A stretch of DNA of 64,000 bases. Origin: Ruegeria sp. ANG-S4 (GTDB taxonomy: Bacteria > Pseudomonadota > Alphaproteobacteria > Rhodobacterales > Rhodobacteraceae). The DNA lies in the NCBI RefSeq assembly GCF_000814005.1, contig NZ_JWLK01000005.1, forward strand, positions 62,001-126,000, given 5' to 3'. Below the pieces are notes generated by a model that was not told the origin of the DNA, made no database searches, and saw only the letters and a list, made by a program, of their open reading frames with translations. This document shows, piece by piece, positions 35,176 through 45,194 of this stretch (the first letter of the stretch is position 1; every line of letters starts with the position of its first letter). The position numbers and the translations under genes are program-made.

Positions 35176-38100
35176 ATTCTGCTGCTTTCAGCGGCGTCGT
35201 TGGCGGATGATCGGGGCGGTCATCCTGCGCATCATGCAGGTCCGACGCCGCAATTCGCTCATCCGACCAGATGACCTCGGTGGATTGAATCTCGCGCGCC
35301 GCGCGGCTCAGCAGCATGTCCTGTGCTCTCCGGCTGGATCGGCCTGACGACACGCGGGCCAACAGCTTTGCCAGCCAGATTGCGTAGGTCGTCACCCAAA
35401 CCCGCAGCGCAAGGAACGACGGCGTGACGATCAACGTCAACACCGTGGCAATGCCCAGCCCGAAAACAACGGCGGTCGCCAGTTGTTTCCACCAAAGTGC
35501 CGTCGGGCTGTCGATGGTATATCCGCCATTGATAAAGTCCAGCGACAGGCCAAACATCATCGGCGTCAGACCGGCCATCGTCGTAAGCGTCGTCAACAGA
35601 ACAGGGCGGATACGCGCCTCTGCCGTGCGGATGATCGCCTCGATCCGCGGCATTTGCCGGCTGTATTCCTGATAGGTGTCGATCAGAACAATGTTGTTGT
35701 TAACCACGATCCCCGCGAGCGCCACGATGCCGGTGCCGGTCATGATGATCGAGAAGGGCTGTTGCATCACCAGCATGCCGATCAGCACGCCCGTGGTAGA
35801 CAGAACAACCGCCAGCAACACCAGCACCGAGTTGTAGAACGAGTTGAACTGAGCCAGCAGGATCACGAACATCAGGCCCAATGCCCCCGCGAACGCGTTC
35901 ATCAGGAAGGCACCGGATTCCTCCTGGTCCTCTTGGTCGCCCGTCCACTCCCAGCTGATGACATTCGAGAATGGTCCGGTATCAAGCCATTCGGTCAGCA
36001 CCGCGATCCGTTCGTTCGGGTTGATCAGCGTGAAACGCGCATCCCCGCTTTCGATTTCGGCCCGCAGGGCGTCAACGGACTCGGCTCCGGTCAGTTGCAG
36101 CAATTCGTATTGCGCGCCGTCTGCGCCGGTAATGGCGGTGCCGCTTGCTTCTTCGCCCTCGGGAACAGCACGAACCACGGCCAGGCGCTGTTCCACACCG
36201 TCCGGGCCATCGACGACGACCTTCGACAAGCCTGGCTCGACGTCCGCTTTGACATCGTAATACCTTTGCTGATCGATCCGGTTGATTTCGGCCAGCTTGG
36301 CGACCGGTTTGCGGGTCACGAAGTTGGACAGGGGAACCAGACCGTCCGGTGTACGCACCTTGAGCGAGTCCAGCGTCGAAAGTACCCGGTCTTCTTCGGG
36401 CAGGCGGACGCGAATCTCAACCTCTTCGTCGGTATTGTCCGGACGCATCTCGCCCAGAAGGATGCCGCGCGTGACCAGCTGAACCATCGCGCCGACCGTG
36501 GCAACGTCGGCACCAAACCGGCCTGCCTTGGCGACGTCCACGTCGATCTGCCAGTCGATGCCGGGCAGGGGCAGGGTGTCTTCGATCTGGATCAGGCCCG
36601 GGGTGGCTTCAAAGACTTCGCGGGCCGACAGCGCCGCGGTGGTCAGCTCTTCCCAACCATCCCCCTTGATGCGCAAATGCACGGGTTTGGCCGAAGCTGG
36701 CCCTTGTTCGAGCGGGCGGATTTCCACGACAATTCCGGGGATCTTCGCAAGCTCTGCACCGAGCTGGTCCAGAACGACGTCGCCATCATATTCCGGGTCA
36801 ATGATCTCCTGCTCGAACAGGCCGCCAAGAACGGGTTCGGAAATGTTTGGCCGATCTTCCCACGGGGTGATCTCGAACTGGACACGACCAACCGTATCAG
36901 CGGGAGAAGACGCCCCACCATCATTCTGGGTCAGCCCGCCCTCGCCAGCGAAGGCAAAAACGTTTGTGACCGCAGGATGTGCGCCAATCACGGCCTCGGC
37001 AGCCAGAACCATCGCGTCTTTTTCCTGCAAAGACAGGTTGCCCCTTGCCCGGACAAAGGCCGTGGCCTGCTCTGGCTCGGTTTCGACAAAGAACTCGACA
37101 CCACGGTTGTTCGCGGCGAAGGCCCCCATGACCGACATCACGGCAAAGCCTACCACTATGATGGATACGATAGGCATGATCGGGTTGCCGACAAGGAACT
37201 TGACCACCCGACCGAACGGCGTGCGCTCGCGCGAGGTGTGCACCCGTTCCTCTCGGCGACGTTCGATCTTGGCCGCGCTCAAGGTGACGGAACCGGCAAA
37301 CGCCCCAAACAGGAACAACAGTGCCCCAGCGATCCTGCCGCCAGGCAGCAGATAGTCGGGGTTCAACATCTGCATCGCGCCCAGGAAAATCATGTAGAGC
37401 GATGGCGGCACCAAAACCGCCCGCACCCACCAGGGCGACACCCGCCGCAGCCAGTTCGACGTGCGATCAAAGAAACGGCTGAGACGACCAGAAACACCAC
37501 CGACAACCGGCAGGTAGATCAAGGCAACAATCAGTGAGGACGACAGCACGAAAATCAGCGTGATCGGCAGCATCTTCATGAACTCGCCCGGAACACCCGG
37601 CCAGAACAGCATCGGCAAGAATGCACACAAGGTCGTCGCGGTGGAGGACACGATGGGCCAGAACATCCGTTGAGCCGCCTCGACATACGCGTGCATCGGC
37701 CCGATGCCTTCCTTGATGCGCTTGTCGGCGTATTCAACCACCACAATGGCACCGTCGACCAGCATGCCGACGGCCAGAATCAATCCGAACATCACCATGT
37801 TCGAAATGCTGACCCCCATGACCGCCAGAAATGCAAAGCTCAGCAGGAACGAGGTCGGAATCGCGAAGCCCACCAGCAGCGCGGCGCGCGTTCCCAGCGA
37901 GGCCAAAACAACGATCATCACCAGCGCGATTGCGGTCAGAACCGAACCTTCCAACTGGCGCACCATCGAGTCCACGATGCGGCTTTGGTCGTTCGAGGTG
38001 CCTACATCTACAGCGGCGCGCATTTCGGCTGGCCATTTTTCCTGCGCGGCAGCAAGCGTTTCCTTGACCTGCGCCACGGTGTCTATCAGGTTGAACCCTT

Positions 38101-38959
38101 TGCGTTTGACCACTTGCAGGGCGACCGTGGATTCGTTGTCGAAACGGGCCGTGCCTTCGCGATCCTCGAAGGTATAATTGATCTGGGCCAACTCGCCCAT
38201 CGTCACAACCCGGTCCCCGTTGACCTTGACCGGCAGGCTGTAGACATCCTCTGCGGTTTTGAAAGACGACGGGATTTTGACCGAGAATGTACCTTGTGAG
38301 GTTTCGACCTCACCGGCTGCAATCAACTGGTTGTTGTTCTGGACCACCGTGATCAGCTCATCCGCCGATACGTTGTAGGCCTCAAGACGCAACGGGTCGA
38401 TGATCACCTCAAGCAATTCGTCGCGATTGCCAGCAATCCCCGCCTCCAGAACCGAATCCAGTGCCTCAAGCTCGTCCTGCAAGTCTTTGGCAATGCGCGC
38501 CATCGTGCGTTCCGGAACGGCACCCGTCAGGTTGACGATGACGATCGGGAATTCTGACAGGTTGATTTCGGTCAGCGTGTATTGTTCGGCACCTTCCGGG
38601 AAGTCGGCCTGCGCGCTGTTCATCGCGTCGCGTACATCCGCCATGATCGCGGTTTTGTCCCAGCCGAAGTCGAACTCCAGCGCGACACCGGCGTAACCTT
38701 CGGCGGCGGTGGCTGTCATTTCTTTCAGCCCGTCCAGATCTGCCAGCTCGGTCTCCATCGGCTTGATCAGCAGATTTTCGGAGTCCTCAGCCGAAATGCC
38801 GGGAAACTGAACCGAAACGAACAGGGCCGGGATTTCAATGTCCGGCTCGCCTTCTTTGGGAAGGCCGACATACGCAAACCCGCCAACCATGAGCGAAATC
38901 GCGATGAAGGCCAGCACCATTCTGGCGCGGCCAGCGGCCCAACTGACGACGCCCGTCAT
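35174..38959 (-). CDS. RND-family efflux transporter permease (HAE1-like)
   Basis: Inner-membrane proton-driven pump of 1,261 residues, longer than the usual 1,030-1,050 owing mainly to a central insert with extra hydrophobic segments around residues 470-610 and a charged C-terminal tail. VVSWAAGRARMVLAFIAISL is the first helix; GLILAVGMLVDGAIVVVEYA is TM4, keeping one of the two aspartates of AcrB (the second is Gly), and GIVVNNNIVLIDTYQEY is TM10, with Asn where AcrB has its lysine, so proton relay may differ. The start overlaps the adaptor stop as ATGA. Substrate class is unknown. Confidence 0.9.
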   Translation of the reverse strand: MTGVVSWAAGRARMVLAFIAISLMVGGFAYVGLPKEGEPDIEIPALFVSVQFPGISAEDSENLLIKPMETELADLDGLKEMTATAAEGYAGVALEFDFGWDKTAIMADVRDAMNSAQADFPEGAEQYTLTEINLSEFPIVIVNLTGAVPERTMARIAKDLQDELEALDSVLEAGIAGNRDELLEVIIDPLRLEAYNVSADELITVVQNNNQLIAAGEVETSQGTFSVKIPSSFKTAEDVYSLPVKVNGDRVVTMGELAQINYTFEDREGTARFDNESTVALQVVKRKGFNLIDTVAQVKETLAAAQEKWPAEMRAAVDVGTSNDQSRIVDSMVRQLEGSVLTAIALVMIVVLASLGTRAALLVGFAIPTSFLLSFAFLAVMGVSISNMVMFGLILAVGMLVDGAIVVVEYADKRIKEGIGPMHAYVEAAQRMFWPIVSSTATTLCAFLPMLFWPGVPGEFMKMLPITLIFVLSSSLIVALIYLPVVGGVSGRLSRFFDRTSNWLRRVSPWWVRAVLVPPSLYMIFLGAMQMLNPDYLLPGGRIAGALLFLFGAFAGSVTLSAAKIERRREERVHTSRERTPFGRVVKFLVGNPIMPIVSIIVVGFAVMSVMGAFAANNRGVEFFVETEPEQATAFVRARGNLSLQEKDAMVLAAEAVIGAHPAVTNVFAFAGEGGLTQNDGGASSPADTVGRVQFEITPWEDRPNISEPVLGGLFEQEIIDPEYDGDVVLDQLGAELAKIPGIVVEIRPLEQGPASAKPVHLRIKGDGWEELTTAALSAREVFEATPGLIQIEDTLPLPGIDWQIDVDVAKAGRFGADVATVGAMVQLVTRGILLGEMRPDNTDEEVEIRVRLPEEDRVLSTLDSLKVRTPDGLVPLSNFVTRKPVAKLAEINRIDQQRYYDVKADVEPGLSKVVVDGPDGVEQRLAVVRAVPEGEEASGTAITGADGAQYELLQLTGAESVDALRAEIESGDARFTLINPNERIAVLTEWLDTGPFSNVISWEWTGDQEDQEESGAFLMNAFAGALGLMFVILLAQFNSFYNSVLVLLAVVLSTTGVLIGMLVMQQPFSIIMTGTGIVALAGIVVNNNIVLIDTYQEYSRQMPRIEAIIRTAEARIRPVLLTTLTTMAGLTPMMFGLSLDFINGGYTIDSPTALWWKQLATAVVFGLGIATVLTLIVTPSFLALRVWVTTYAIWLAKLLARVSSGRSSRRAQDMLLSRAAREIQSTEVIWSDERIAASDLHDAQDDRPDHPPTTPLKAAE

Positions 38960-40185
38960 TGCAATGCTTCCCTATAAGTGGGCGCGACCGAAACACCGCG
39001 AGTCACAAATTCTTGTCCAACGACAATAACGTCAGTCGTTTCCGGCAAGCCATCGACCCAGACACCTTCGGGTGTGTCGCGCAACAGTTGGATCGGCATG
39101 AAGTCAACGACGTTTCCAGCGCCGACCGTGCGCACACCCAATTGCCCATCATTATTCAGGGTCAAGGACGATTGCGGCAGAAGGTGCGCCTTTACGCCCT
39201 CGGCATCGATCTGGATGTTCGCTGTTTGCCCATCCCGGATCTGAAGGTCCGGGTTGGGGACGGTGATTTCAACTTCGAATGTCCGGGTTGTTTCGTCCGC
39301 CGAACGGCTAAGGAAGGTCACCCGACCGTCGACTTGCAAACCGGTGACAAGCTGCGCTGACGCCGTCGATCCCACGACAATACGGTTTACTTCGGTCTCG
39401 GGAACGAAGCCGACCAGCTTGATCGGATCCAATTGGATGACCGTGGCACATAGCGATCCGGGCTGCATGAGGCTGCCCAGTTCCGCCGTGTCGCTTTCCA
39501 AAAGACCCTTGAACGGCGCTTCGATAGTCAATCTGTCCAGTTCGCGGCGGGCGGCTGCAACCTCGGCAGTGGCGGCTTCAATCCCGGCTTGTGTGGCTTC
39601 CAGCCCGGCTTCGGCCGACTTCACGCCAGCTTCGGCACTGCTCATCGCGGCTTCGCTCGAGATACGGCGCGTTTCCGAACCGAACCCGCTTTCGGACAGT
39701 CTGTTGGCCGCTTTCAGGTTGATTTCGGCTTCGGCCACAAGCGCGTGGGCTTCTTCCAGACGGGCTTCGGCCTCGGGAATGCGGCTTTCGGCCTCCAACT
39801 TGCCCGCCATGGCTTCGGCCAGGCTTGCCGGTCGGGTGCCGGGGTCGAGCTCGCACAGCAAGTCCCCGGCTTCAACGAAGCTGCCCTTGCGCTTGGGCTC
39901 TGACAGAACGGTCGAAGTTGTCTCGGCCAGAACCTCGACCTGGCGGTTCGCCTTGGTTTGTCCGCGCAGCTGAACCGCGCTGCCGATTTCCCGCGCGACC
40001 GAGCGATAGGCCACCACGCCCACCGCGTCTTCCAATGCTGCCGTAGCGTCATCTTCGCCGCCCGCCGCGGTTTCGGCAGCATCATCACCCAAACCGGCGA
40101 ACGCAAACAGCGCATCGCGCTGAAAAACCACTAAATACAAAGCAACGGTGACCAAAACCGCGTTGATAAGAGAAATCAACCGCAT
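38956..40185 (-). CDS. RND efflux periplasmic adaptor (membrane fusion protein)
   Basis: Adaptor of 409 residues linking the RND pump to an outer-membrane channel. An N-terminal anchor (MRLISLINAVLVTVALYLVVF) precedes the lipoyl-like segment QLRGQTKANRQVEVLAETTS, an alpha-helical coiled-coil hairpin rich in alanine and glutamate (residues ~130-230; LEEAHALVAEAEINLKAANR) and beta-barrel segments near the C-terminus. The ATG has GAGGC upstream. Its last bases overlap the pump start, so the pair is translationally coupled. An outer-membrane TolC-type gene is not in the window. Confidence 0.88.
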   Translation of the reverse strand: MRLISLINAVLVTVALYLVVFQRDALFAFAGLGDDAAETAAGGEDDATAALEDAVGVVAYRSVAREIGSAVQLRGQTKANRQVEVLAETTSTVLSEPKRKGSFVEAGDLLCELDPGTRPASLAEAMAGKLEAESRIPEAEARLEEAHALVAEAEINLKAANRLSESGFGSETRRISSEAAMSSAEAGVKSAEAGLEATQAGIEAATAEVAAARRELDRLTIEAPFKGLLESDTAELGSLMQPGSLCATVIQLDPIKLVGFVPETEVNRIVVGSTASAQLVTGLQVDGRVTFLSRSADETTRTFEVEITVPNPDLQIRDGQTANIQIDAEGVKAHLLPQSSLTLNNDGQLGVRTVGAGNVVDFMPIQLLRDTPEGVWVDGLPETTDVIVVGQEFVTRGVSVAPTYREALQ

Positions 40186-40269
40186 ACAAAGCCTCGCTCA
40201 GATATCTTCGCCTAAAATCATTGGCGTACATGCATTGAGATGGGGACGTCGCCTCGGCATGTCCATGCT

Positions 40270-40283
40270 GAACTAATTAGTTC
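40270..40283 (-). promoter_or_regulatory. Palindromic operator candidate on the RND promoter
   Basis: GAACTAATTAGTTC is a perfect 14-base palindrome 85 bases upstream of the adaptor start. Reading leftward, TTGCCT and TAATTA sit 17 bases apart, so the palindrome overlaps a plausible -10 and could block RNA polymerase. This resembles TetR-type control of RND pumps, but no repressor gene lies beside it. Confidence 0.5.
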
Positions 40284-40409
40284 GGTTTTCTATTTTAGGC
40301 AAGAGGTGCGGCAAGATCACCAAATGTGTAGATTCGGGCACTTGGCTTGGCCGTGGCGGCGGGGTATGACATGGCGCCAGAAAGCCGAACAGATAGCCCG
40401 GGGGGCAGG

Positions 40410-41081
40410 ATGAGCGACGCCGACAGTTTTATTGAAGAGGTCACCGAAGAGGTGCGGCGCGATCGCATGTACCTGCTTTTGCGTCGGTGGGGCTGGGTTG
40501 GTGTGGTTGCCGTTGTCGCCATCGTCGGGGGTGCCGCGTTCAACGAATACCGGAAAGCCCGCGATGCCAGTCAGGCAGAAGCGTTGGGAGACGCGATTCT
40601 GTCTGCGTTGGAACAAAACGACTCGGCGGCCCGTGCGGCCGATCTGGAAGGCGTTGCGGCGCAATCGCCCGGCGGTGACGCCGTTCTGAAAATGCTGCTG
40701 TCCGCCTCTCAGTCCGAAACCGGAAGCGAGGTTGCAGCCGTCGAAAGCCTGAACGCCATCGCGGTTCAGGGTGACTTGCCGGAGATTTACAGGCACATCG
40801 CAAGCTTCAAAGCGCTGCTGCTGCAGTCCGACGCGTTGCCTGCGTCGGATCGACGTCAACAATTCGAAGCCTTGGCCGTGCCGGGCGCACCATTGCGCCT
40901 GCTGGCAGAAGAGCAATTGGCTCTTATCGATATGTCCGAAGGTGATACGCAAGCGGCGATAGATCGCCTGCAAGCTCTGCGTCAGGACGCAGAAGCCAGC
41001 TTTGACCTGCAACAACGCGCTGCCCAGCTGATCGTGGCGCTCGGGGGTGAGCCCGAGCCGGTGGCGGCACCACAAGGCTGA
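40410..41081 (+). CDS. YfgM-like tetratricopeptide membrane protein
   Basis: Protein of 223 residues. A short cytoplasmic N-terminus is followed by one transmembrane helix (WGWVGVVAVVAIVGGAAFNEY near residues 28-48) and a periplasmic helical repeat domain of the PF09976 type (SQAEALGDAILSALEQ, LAEEQLALIDMSEGDTQAA). In E. coli YfgM sits with SecYEG and periplasmic chaperones. The start with a GGGGGGCAGG leader at 40410 is preferred over an ATG at 40347. bamB follows after 43 bases and der after that; yfgM-bamB-der is a known conserved order. Confidence 0.82.
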   Translation: MSDADSFIEEVTEEVRRDRMYLLLRRWGWVGVVAVVAIVGGAAFNEYRKARDASQAEALGDAILSALEQNDSAARAADLEGVAAQSPGGDAVLKMLLSASQSETGSEVAAVESLNAIAVQGDLPEIYRHIASFKALLLQSDALPASDRRQQFEALAVPGAPLRLLAEEQLALIDMSEGDTQAAIDRLQALRQDAEASFDLQQRAAQLIVALGGEPEPVAAPQG

Positions 41082-41124
41082 GCTGCCGCAGCAGCGAGAA
41101 AACGACAGGCGAGTTCAAAAGAGC

Positions 41125-42447
41125 ATGGTATCAAGATTTTATTCACGTTTTGGACTGGTGGCCTCGGCGGTTGCCGCGATCACGCTTAGCGCCTGTCAGG
41201 AAACCGATATTGTTCTGCCCGGCGAGCGAGAAGACATTCGCCCGACAATCGACAATGAAACTGTCGAGTTGCGCGGATCCAAACCTATTAGCCTGCCATC
41301 TCAAAGCGCGAACGCAAGTTGGTCGCAGAGCCCCGGCACACAGGCGTTCCGTACCACCAATGCCGCGCTCCGCGCGACGCCTCAGCGCGTTTGGTCGACT
41401 TCGATCGGGGCTGGTGACACGCGCAAGCAGCGGATCACGGCGGACCCGGTCGTTGCTGGCGGGCTGATCTATACGCTCGACGCCGGAGCCACGGTGTCGG
41501 CTGTCACGCCGCAAGGGCAGGTTGCCTGGAGCACCAACGTGATTCCGGCCACGGAAAAAGAGCAGGACGCGACCGGAGGTGGCCTGGCCTATGCAAATGG
41601 GGTTCTCTACGTCTCATCCGGGTTTGGGCGGTTAACTGCGCTTGATGCCAAGACCGGTGCGCAGCGTTGGCAAAAACGACTGAACGCCACAGGCAGTGGC
41701 GCGCCGCTGGTCAGCGACGGATTGCTGTATCTTGTTGCGGGTGACCAGACCGGCTGGGCCGTGAATACAAATGACGGGCGGATTATCTGGCAGATTGACG
41801 GGACACCCAGCGTTGGCAACGTGCTTGGTGCCCCGGCGCCGGTCGTGACCTCGGATCTGGCCGTGTTTGCCTTTGGCTCCGGCGATATCGCGGCGACCTT
41901 CAAAAGAGGTGGTATCAGCCGCTGGAACGCGTCGGTTGCCGGCGGGCGTCGGGGGCGGGCTGCGGCACGGATTGTGGATGTGACCGGCGGGCCGATGGTA
42001 TCCGGCAGCACGATCTACATCGGCAACCATTCGGGCCGCACCGTCGCATTTGACGCCACAAACGGTGACCGCCGTTGGACTGCGCCCGAAGGCGCGGTGG
42101 ACACCGTCTGGCCTGCTGGCAACAGCGTGTTTCTGATCAGTGACCGCAGCCAGCTTGTGCGGTTGGATGCAGCGGACGGCTCGATCGTCTGGGCGCAGGA
42201 CTTGCCGGGCTTTGTCAAAGACCGTCCCGGACGCCGGGGCCCGATTTTTGCGCATTACGGGCCGATTGTTGCGGGCGGCCGCGTTGTCGTGGCGTCGAAT
42301 GATGGGTTTCTGCGCTTCTTCAACCCCGTCGACGGCACGCTTGTTCATCAGGTCGAAGTGCCAAATGGCGCGACCACTGCGCCGGTTGTCGCGGGCCAGA
42401 CGCTGTACGTCGTGTCGACCAAGGGCGAACTGCACGCTTTCCGTTGA
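41125..42447 (+). CDS. bamB: Outer-membrane assembly lipoprotein BamB
   Basis: Lipoprotein of 440 residues in the BAM complex, which inserts beta-barrel proteins into the outer membrane. The lipobox ITLSAC is at residues 19-24 after a hydrophobic signal peptide. The mature part forms an eight-bladed PQQ-like propeller: VVAGGLIYTLDAGATVSAV, GGGLAYANGVLYVSSGFGRL, and similar blades ending VVAGQTLYVVSTKGELHAF. ATG 41125 is the first supported start; the longer frame from 41047 overlaps the previous gene. It stands between yfgM-like and der genes. Confidence 0.9.
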   Translation: MVSRFYSRFGLVASAVAAITLSACQETDIVLPGEREDIRPTIDNETVELRGSKPISLPSQSANASWSQSPGTQAFRTTNAALRATPQRVWSTSIGAGDTRKQRITADPVVAGGLIYTLDAGATVSAVTPQGQVAWSTNVIPATEKEQDATGGGLAYANGVLYVSSGFGRLTALDAKTGAQRWQKRLNATGSGAPLVSDGLLYLVAGDQTGWAVNTNDGRIIWQIDGTPSVGNVLGAPAPVVTSDLAVFAFGSGDIAATFKRGGISRWNASVAGGRRGRAAARIVDVTGGPMVSGSTIYIGNHSGRTVAFDATNGDRRWTAPEGAVDTVWPAGNSVFLISDRSQLVRLDAADGSIVWAQDLPGFVKDRPGRRGPIFAHYGPIVAGGRVVVASNDGFLRFFNPVDGTLVHQVEVPNGATTAPVVAGQTLYVVSTKGELHAFR

Positions 42448-42496
42448 CTGCAAGATGCGTTAAAGGGCGCATCTTGAGTCTTGAAAGTTGAGAACC

Positions 42497-43960
42497 ATGT
42501 CGCTGACCCTCGCCATCGTGGGCCGCCCCAACGTGGGCAAATCCACCCTGTTCAATCGCCTTGTCGGCAAACGTCTGGCCTTGGTTGACGATCAGCCGGG
42601 CGTCACGCGCGACCTGCGCGAGGGGGAGGGGCGTCTGGGCGATCTGCGCTTTACCGTTATCGACACGGCGGGACTGGAGGACGCGACGGATGACAGCCTG
42701 CAGGGTCGCATGCGGCGCTTGACCGAACGTGCGGTGGACATGGCCGACGTGTGCCTCTTTATGATTGATGCGCGGGTCGGTCTGACCCCGACCGACGAGA
42801 TGTTCGCTGAAATCCTGCGGAAACGGTCGAAACACGTGATCCTTGCAGCCAACAAGGCCGAGGGGAACGCAGCGGATGCGGGTGTTCTCGAGGCCTATAA
42901 TCTGGGCCTCGGTGAGCCTGTGCGCCTGTCCGGTGAACATGGCGAGGGCATGACCGACCTTTACGCTCAACTGATGCCGTTGGCCGATGCAGCCGAGGGT
43001 CGGCAGACGGACGACGCGCCGGAAACGGATGTTGAGCTGGACGAAGAGGGTGCAGCAGAAGCACCGCTGATCTCGGACGCGAAGCCTTTGCAGGTGGCAG
43101 TGGTTGGGCGCCCGAACGCGGGAAAGTCCACGCTGATCAATAAGATCATTGGCGAGGATCGCTTGTTGACCGGCCCAGAAGCCGGGATCACACGCGACGC
43201 GATCAGCCTGCGCGTAGACTGGGGTGGCCCGGATGGCGACAGCACACCAATGCGGATTTTTGATACAGCCGGGATGCGCAAAAAGGCCAAAGTGCAAGAG
43301 AAGCTGGAAAAGCTCTCAGTCTCGGACGGGTTGCGCGCGGTCAAGTTTGCCGAGGTCGTGGTGGTTCTTCTGGACGCGGCAATTCCCTTCGAACAGCAGG
43401 ACCTGCGCATTGCCGATCTGGCCGAGCGTGAAGGTCGTGCGGTGGTGGTGGCAGTGAACAAATGGGATGTTGAGGACAACAAGCAGGAAAAACTGCGCGA
43501 CCTCAAGGAGTCGTTCGAGCGTTTGCTGCCACAACTCCGCGGTGCCCCATTGATCACGGTGTCGGCAAAAACGGGCCGGGGTCTGGAACGCCTTCGCGCC
43601 GCTATTCTGCGGGCGCATGATGTGTGGAACCGCCGAGTGCCAACGGCGGCGCTGAATCGCTGGCTGACCGCCATGCTCGAACAGCATCCGCCGCCAGCAC
43701 CGCAAGGTCGAAGGATCAAACTGCGCTACATGACACAGGCCAAAACCCGCCCGCCGGGCTTTGTCGTCATGTGCTCGCACCCTGACAAGATGCCTGACAG
43801 TTACTCCCGGTATTTGGTGAACGGCTTGCGCGAAGACTTCGACATGCCCGGGACGCCAATTCGCCTTACGTTGCGCGGACAGGGCGACAAGAACCCCTAT
43901 AAAGGACGGCGCAAGAAGAACGCTGGTGCCCTTGCAAAGCATCTGAAGGGTCGGGCGTAA
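42497..43960 (+). CDS. der: Ribosome-biogenesis GTPase Der
   Basis: Essential GTPase of 487 residues with two tandem G domains needed for 50S subunit assembly. Domain one: GRPNVGKST (residues 9-17), DTAGLED and NKAEG; domain two: GRPNAGKST near residue 209, [14 protein letters not shown] and NKWD. A KH-like C-terminal domain follows, ending in a lysine-rich tail ([18 protein letters not shown]). The G4 motif of domain one has Glu in place of Asp (NKAE). Third gene of the yfgM-bamB-der order. Confidence 0.97.
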   Translation: MSLTLAIVGRPNVGKSTLFNRLVGKRLALVDDQPGVTRDLREGEGRLGDLRFTVIDTAGLEDATDDSLQGRMRRLTERAVDMADVCLFMIDARVGLTPTDEMFAEILRKRSKHVILAANKAEGNAADAGVLEAYNLGLGEPVRLSGEHGEGMTDLYAQLMPLADAAEGRQTDDAPETDVELDEEGAAEAPLISDAKPLQVAVVGRPNAGKSTLINKIIGEDRLLTGPEAGITRDAISLRVDWGGPDGDSTPMRIFDTAGMRKKAKVQEKLEKLSVSDGLRAVKFAEVVVVLLDAAIPFEQQDLRIADLAEREGRAVVVAVNKWDVEDNKQEKLRDLKESFERLLPQLRGAPLITVSAKTGRGLERLRAAILRAHDVWNRRVPTAALNRWLTAMLEQHPPPAPQGRRIKLRYMTQAKTRPPGFVVMCSHPDKMPDSYSRYLVNGLREDFDMPGTPIRLTLRGQGDKNPYKGRRKKNAGALAKHLKGRA

Positions 43961-44120
43961 CTGCGCCAATTTTATGCGTTTTTGCGCATGGGGCGTGACA
44001 GCCCCATCTCCTCGCGCTAGCATTCGTTTGCGTGCATTTGTTTTCGCGCGCGATGCCATGCGGTTTTCCGCTTTAGCTTTGAAACGACTTTCTGCAGGGC
44101 CATCGTGGGGAGCGGGCTTG

Positions 44121-45104
44121 ATGGATTTAAGGGAATACACAAGACAATACGCGGTTCAGGACAATAAGTTAGCCGCGCTAAGCTATTTTGGAACGTTCGC
44201 GGTGTATTTCACGTCGCTGACACTGGCCATCGTCCATGTCGATAAATGGTATGTCATGGTTCCCGCCGGGATCGTATTTGCGTTTTCGGCGGTGCGTCTT
44301 TACGTGCTTCAACACGACTGTGGCCATCATTCGCTGTTCGAGACCCGACAGCAGAACGAATGGGCTGGGCACGGCCTGTCGCCGTTCACCTTTGCGCCGT
44401 TCGAGGTGATGAAACAGAACCACAATCTGCATCACGCGGGCATCGGTAACCTCGATCATCGAGAGACGGGCGAGATTCATACGATGACCGTGCGGGAGTG
44501 GAACGAGGCGGATTGGAAAACCCGTTTGTTCTATCGCCTGTATCGCAATCCTTTCATCCTTGTGCCTGTGGGCGCGCTGTTCACCTATTTCATCCGCTAC
44601 CGATGGCCCAAGAACACGCTTCGGTTCGGTGTCAAAGGCGTCTTGCTGCACAACCTGTCGATCATCGTGTTCCTTGGGCTTCTGTATCTGATTGCCGGAG
44701 CAACCGGTATTCTGGTCTGGCTCGTGTTCTCGCTGTTGGGCGGGATGCTTGGGGTGTTCCTCGTCTACCTTCAGCACAATTTCGAGGATACGTATTGGGA
44801 TCGTCGTCCGGATCTGGACCCTCAGTTGGCGGCTTTGCAGGGCTCTTCGGCTTTGGATTTCGGCTGGTGGTTCGACAATGCCGTGGCATGTATCACGCTG
44901 CACGACATCCATCATTTCAACGCGCGTATTCCGTCCTATCGGCTACGGGCATGCCATTACAACCTGCCGCCCGAGTACACGCCGCGCCGGATCAAGTTTC
45001 CCGAAGCGGTCGCCGCCCTGTCCCTTAAGCTGTGGGATGAAGATGCCAACCGGCTGGTGCCGTTTCCAAAGCATGAGGCGACCCAACTCGCGCAAAGTGG
45101 CTGA
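44121..45104 (+). CDS. Membrane fatty acid desaturase
   Basis: Di-iron desaturase-like membrane protein of 327 residues. The three histidine boxes are present: HDCGHHSLF near residue 70, HNLHHAGIGNLDH near residue 106, and HDIHHFNARIP near residue 265. About four transmembrane helices surround them. It probably introduces a double bond into acyl chains of membrane lipids, or acts on a related hydrocarbon. The ATG at 44121 follows GGGAG; the longer frame to 43974 is not supported. It follows der after 160 bases and is not obviously in one operon with it. Confidence 0.83.
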   Translation: MDLREYTRQYAVQDNKLAALSYFGTFAVYFTSLTLAIVHVDKWYVMVPAGIVFAFSAVRLYVLQHDCGHHSLFETRQQNEWAGHGLSPFTFAPFEVMKQNHNLHHAGIGNLDHRETGEIHTMTVREWNEADWKTRLFYRLYRNPFILVPVGALFTYFIRYRWPKNTLRFGVKGVLLHNLSIIVFLGLLYLIAGATGILVWLVFSLLGGMLGVFLVYLQHNFEDTYWDRRPDLDPQLAALQGSSALDFGWWFDNAVACITLHDIHHFNARIPSYRLRACHYNLPPEYTPRRIKFPEAVAALSLKLWDEDANRLVPFPKHEATQLAQSG

Positions 45105-45135
45105 ACCTGAAAATTTGGGGCAGGGCATCCGGCTC

Positions 45136-45165
45136 TTGTCTGGTCGTATATGCTGTGTATATACA
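45136..45165 (+). promoter_or_regulatory. Promoter of the histone H1-like gene
   Basis: TTGTCT (45136-45141) and TATATA (45158-45163) are 16 bases apart, about 30 bases before the start codon of the next gene. The -10 lies within the ten-base palindrome TGTATATACA (45156-45165), which could also be a regulator site. Confidence 0.5.
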
Positions 45166-45194
45166 TATCCGAGGAGTTAACGAAAGGAACCGAA

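Noticed and set aside
35483..37537. Rightward open frame of 684 codons opposite the RND gene
   Set aside because: Antisense to a strongly conserved permease, with histidine- and arginine-rich non-protein-like composition.
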